From assembly GCA_934202735.1 (NCBI GenBank), contig CAKPYH010000005.1:1-64000 (forward strand): 64,000 nt of DNA, in the 5' to 3' direction. Origin of the DNA: an uncultured Alphaproteobacteria bacterium (lineage in GTDB: Bacteria > Pseudomonadota > Alphaproteobacteria > CAAHEQ01 > UBA3637). Below, one piece after another: positions 61,221 to 64,000 of the stretch. The notes beneath the pieces are model-generated. The model had not been told where the DNA came from. It was given only the letters and a program-made list of their open reading frames with translations, and searched no databases. The translations under genes and the position numbers were made by a program. The first letter of the stretch is position 1, and each line of letters opens with the position of its first letter.

Positions 61221-62012
61221 ATGAAATCAATCGGTTTATTATGTAGTATCGGTGCCATCGTCGTGTGTGCCGCCGCAGCGTCCAGTATTAAAGTTGTGGA
61301 TACCGGCTATCGCGGTATTAAAACCCGTTTCGGAAAAGTCATCGGGGAATCTTTACCCGAAGGGTTTTATATGTATAATCCTCTAACAACCGAAATTCAC
61401 AACATGGACACCAAAGTCCAAAAGTACACATTGAAAATGTCCACATACACCAAAGATGTACAACAGGCCAGCTTGGTTATCAGTGTGAATACCAGTTTGG
61501 AACCCGACAAAGTTCATTTGTTATTTCAGGAAATCGGAACCGGTTATGCCGATAAAGTCATCGCACCGCAAATTTCCCGTGCGGTTAAAGACACCATCGG
61601 TAAATGGGAAGCGGATCTGTTGGTTTCAAACCGTGAAAAAGCCACCGATGAGATTTTAACGTCTCTGCGGGAAGCCTTGCAACCGTACCACATCAACACG
61701 CAAAATGTGATTATTGAAAACATTGATTATTCGGATCAGTTTGAACGCGCCATTGAAGAAAAACAAATTGCGACTCAGGACGCAATCAAAGCCAAAAATC
61801 GGACGCGTCAGGTAGAAGAAGAAGCCAATCAGAAAGTCTTGGCCGCCAAAGCCGAAGCCGAAAGTATGCGTATTCGGTCGCAAGCTCTCAGCCAAAACCA
61901 AAACCTGGTGGCGTATGAAGCGGTCCAAAAATGGAACGGACAACTGCCCGTCAACCTGTACGGTTCGGCCCCACTGCCTTTTATCAACAGTGCGATTAAA
62001 GGGGCTAAATAA
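61221..62012 (+). CDS. Prohibitin-like SPFH-domain membrane protein
   Basis: The 263-residue protein has an N-terminal membrane anchor (about 3-22), an SPFH/PHB domain (VVDTGYRGIKTRFGKV...LPEGFYMYNP, residues 27-200) and a charged helical coiled coil with RTRQVEEEANQKVLAAKAEAESMRIRSQ. It resembles prohibitin and HflC. Such proteins form large ring assemblies in the inner membrane and modulate FtsH; here ftsH is the next gene, converging. No second partner (HflK type) is present. Start ATG 61221 behind CAGGAGA. Confidence 0.88.
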   Translation: MKSIGLLCSIGAIVVCAAAASSIKVVDTGYRGIKTRFGKVIGESLPEGFYMYNPLTTEIHNMDTKVQKYTLKMSTYTKDVQQASLVISVNTSLEPDKVHLLFQEIGTGYADKVIAPQISRAVKDTIGKWEADLLVSNREKATDEILTSLREALQPYHINTQNVIIENIDYSDQFERAIEEKQIATQDAIKAKNRTRQVEEEANQKVLAAKAEAESMRIRSQALSQNQNLVAYEAVQKWNGQLPVNLYGSAPLPFINSAIKGAK

Positions 62013-62043
62013 TTCATTATCCGACCGTAAGTTATCATAACAC

Positions 62044-62078
62044 ACACGGTTTGCTTTCAAGGGCAAACCGTGTTTTTT
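62044..62078 (+). terminator. Terminator between the SPFH gene and ftsH
   Basis: Eleven-base stem ACACGGTTTGC / GCAAACCGTGT followed by TTTTT. Confidence 0.9.
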
Positions 62079-62107
62079 AGAAGTACACCCAAGCACGCCG
62101 GCTTGAA

Positions 62108-64000
62108 TTACATCCGACGTTTCCGAACCTGTTTAACGGTCGGCCGTTTGACGGGTTTAACGGCGGCTTTTTCCGAAACCTTCTCGGGTGTATCCCGGAC
62201 CGGTTCCGATGTCGGAATTACCCCCGCATCAGGCACCGTTTTACGGGGCAAAATAACGGGTTGTTCGGTTTCTTGTCGGATTTTTTTGCCTTGCAATAAC
62301 GCCTGAATTTCATCACCGGATAAAGTTTCATATTCCACCAAACCGTGTGCCAAAATATCCAGTTCATTTTTGTATTGTTTCAAAATATCCTGTGTTTTTT
62401 GATAAGCCCCCGTTATCAATTTATGAATCTCGTGATCTACGGTTAAAGCGGTTTCATCTGCCATATTTTTACGCTTGGAAATATCATAACCTAAAAAGAC
62501 TTCACCTTGCGGTTCTTCATACGCAATCGGGCCTAACACATCACTGAATCCCCATTCCGTCACCATTTTGCGGGCAATGGTTGTGGCGACTTGAATATCA
62601 TTGCTGGCCCCCGTGGAAACCTTGTCCGGCCCCAAAATCATTTCTTCCGCCACCCGGCCGGCGAACAAGATACTGAGCCGTGATGTCAGGTATGTTTTGC
62701 TTTGGGAATACTTGTCCTTTTCGGGCAGTTGCATGGTGACCCCAAGCGCCCGCCCCCGGGGGATAATGGTTACCTTGTGCAACGGATCTGATTCCGGCAA
62801 GTGTAAGGACACAATCGCATGGCCGGCTTCGTGATAAGCGGTCATTTTCTTCTCATTATCATCCATGACCATAGAACGGCGTTCGGATCCCATCATGACT
62901 TTATCTTTGGCATCTTCCAGGTCTTTCATGGTTACCATGGTTTTATCGCGCCGGGCCGCCATCAACGCCCCTTCGTTCACCAGGTTGGCCAAATCGGCCC
63001 CGGAAAAACCGGGCGTACCCCGCGCCAAAACGTCCAGGCGTACATCGGGGGCCAACGGTACTTTTTTCACATGGACGGCCAAAATCTGTTCCCGCCCCCG
63101 AATATCGGGGTTAGACACAACGATCTGCCGATCAAAGCGACCGGGACGCAACAAAGCGGGATCCAAAACATCGGGGCGGTTGGTCGCTGCCAAAATAATA
63201 ATACCGCTGTTCGTTTCAAAACCGTCCATTTCCACCAATAACTGATTGAGTGTTTGTTCCCGTTCATCATTTCCGCCGCCCAGGCCGGCCCCGCGATGAC
63301 GACCGACAGCATCAATTTCATCCACAAAAACGATGCAGGGCGCGGCTTTTTTGGCCTGTTCAAACATATCGCGGACACGACTGGCCCCGACACCGACAAA
63401 CATTTCCACAAAGTCGGAACCCGAAATGGAAAAGAACGGTACATTGGCTTCCCCGGCAATGGCTTTGGCCAATAACGTTTTTCCCGTCCCCGGAGGTCCG
63501 ACTAACAAGGCGCCTTTGGGGATTTTACCGCCCAACCGTTGAAACTTGGCCGGAGCTTTCAGAAAGTCTACGATTTCTTGTAATTCCTGTTTGGCTTCTT
63601 CAATCCCGGCCACATCGGCAAAGGTAACTTTATCTTTGCCGGTCATCAGGCGGGCTTTAGATTTGCCGAAGCTCATTGCTTTGCCGTTGCTGGCCGCCAT
63701 TTGGCGCATCATCACGACCCAAATACCGATAAACAAAATCATGGGTAGCCACGATAACAGGCTTTCTAAAAACGAACTGCCCACCGGCGGCACGGGAATG
63801 GCCTTGATTTCAACCTGATGTTGTTGCAACAAAGGGACAATCCCGGCATCGGCCGGCATATAGGTACCGAACGTCTCACCCGATGTGAGTGTCCCCGTCA
63901 GGGTTTGACCTTGAATCTGAACGGATTTAACTTCCCCTTTATCCACCGCCGTCACAAAGGCCGAATACGCCATATCCGTTGCCGGTTGTTTTGCGCCGTC
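62108..64000 (-). CDS. ftsH: FtsH AAA+ zinc metalloprotease, 5' end outside window
   Basis: At least 630 residues are encoded: the periplasmic domain, one transmembrane helix (about residues 75-95 from the first Met), AAA+ domain with Walker A GPPGTGKT, Walker B IVFVDEIDAVG, second region of homology RPGRFDRQIVV, and the M41 site HEAGH with the downstream Asp. The open frame continues without a stop to base 64000, so the N-terminal signal anchor lies outside. The C-terminal tail beyond residue 540 is Pro/Lys/Val-rich and longer than usual. FtsH degrades misfolded and regulatory membrane proteins. Confidence 0.95.
   Translation of the reverse strand, partial: DGAKQPATDMAYSAFVTAVDKGEVKSVQIQGQTLTGTLTSGETFGTYMPADAGIVPLLQQHQVEIKAIPVPPVGSSFLESLLSWLPMILFIGIWVVMMRQMAASNGKAMSFGKSKARLMTGKDKVTFADVAGIEEAKQELQEIVDFLKAPAKFQRLGGKIPKGALLVGPPGTGKTLLAKAIAGEANVPFFSISGSDFVEMFVGVGASRVRDMFEQAKKAAPCIVFVDEIDAVGRHRGAGLGGGNDEREQTLNQLLVEMDGFETNSGIIILAATNRPDVLDPALLRPGRFDRQIVVSNPDIRGREQILAVHVKKVPLAPDVRLDVLARGTPGFSGADLANLVNEGALMAARRDKTMVTMKDLEDAKDKVMMGSERRSMVMDDNEKKMTAYHEAGHAIVSLHLPESDPLHKVTIIPRGRALGVTMQLPEKDKYSQSKTYLTSRLSILFAGRVAEEMILGPDKVSTGASNDIQVATTIARKMVTEWGFSDVLGPIAYEEPQGEVFLGYDISKRKNMADETALTVDHEIHKLITGAYQKTQDILKQYKNELDILAHGLVEYETLSGDEIQALLQGKKIRQETEQPVILPRKTVPDAGVIPTSEPVRDTPEKVSEKAAVKPVKRPTVKQVRKRRM

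Overview
The window reads as one continuous stretch of chromosome from an uncultured alphaproteobacterium. The lineage call rests on a DivK-type response regulator, a PopZ/DUF2497 protein next to a TolC, a Mic60-like gene overlapping hemY, a lexA gene with the alphaproteobacterial GTTC-N7-GTTC operator, and mlaE-mlaF-radA-cvpA order. The prepilin leader shared by two genes (ESGRSMVEMLGVL) is one I associate with host-gut Alphaproteobacteria (RF32-like); that finer placement is inference. Promoters are easy to read: most are TTGACA-like, 17 bases, TATAAT-like.

Layout. 1-2400: a possible HExxH zincin between arrays of short interspersed repeats with Neisseria dRS3-like cores. 2400-3720: a prepilin-like protein with a long cysteine-rich tail. 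3767-6419: tRNA-Ser, then an overlapping divK-sucC-like-sucD-like operon whose two ligase subunits have lost catalytic residues. 6484-9600: Sel1-repeat protein, galE and Fe-type sod. 9733-13607: tRNA-Leu, then an overlapping HPt / OmpR-type regulator / EnvZ-type kinase / glycosyltransferase operon. 13604-16422: Tat-exported lysozyme-like protein, a predicted small RNA, lexA and NAD kinase. 16531-19000: tRNA-Pro, followed by an A+T-rich restriction-modification module bounded by perfect 68-bp direct repeats. 19213-30382: msrAB, mic60-like, hemY, tolC, popZ, proS, comF, a hydrolase-tspO pair, a second prepilin, a short CCA-adding-type enzyme and rnd.

30522-42448 is the main gene-expression block: tRNA-Trp, secE, nusG, a 63-residue Cys-rich peptide gene, rplK, rplA, an L10-type leader, rplJ, rplL, rpoB and rpoC. 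42523-53250 holds an ankyrin-like gene, a DUF3137 gene, lpxC, a Usg-like dead aspartate-semialdehyde dehydrogenase, an M23 endopeptidase, mlaE, mlaF, an orphan membrane protein, radA, cvpA, a deaminase and rlmH. 53328-64000 holds a coiled-coil protein, a DsbD/ScsB-like protein, rnhA, infC with an ATT start, an alpha2-type glycyl-tRNA synthetase, an exported membrane protein whose ribosome-binding region is triplicated in tandem, a prohibitin-like SPFH protein and ftsH, which runs off the right edge.

The strongest candidates for something not described before are the catalytically stripped SucCD pair locked to divK, the small RNA at about 14660-14797, the cysteine-rich prepilin, the Cys-rich peptide inserted between nusG and rplK, and the tandem RBS repeat at 61031-61099.
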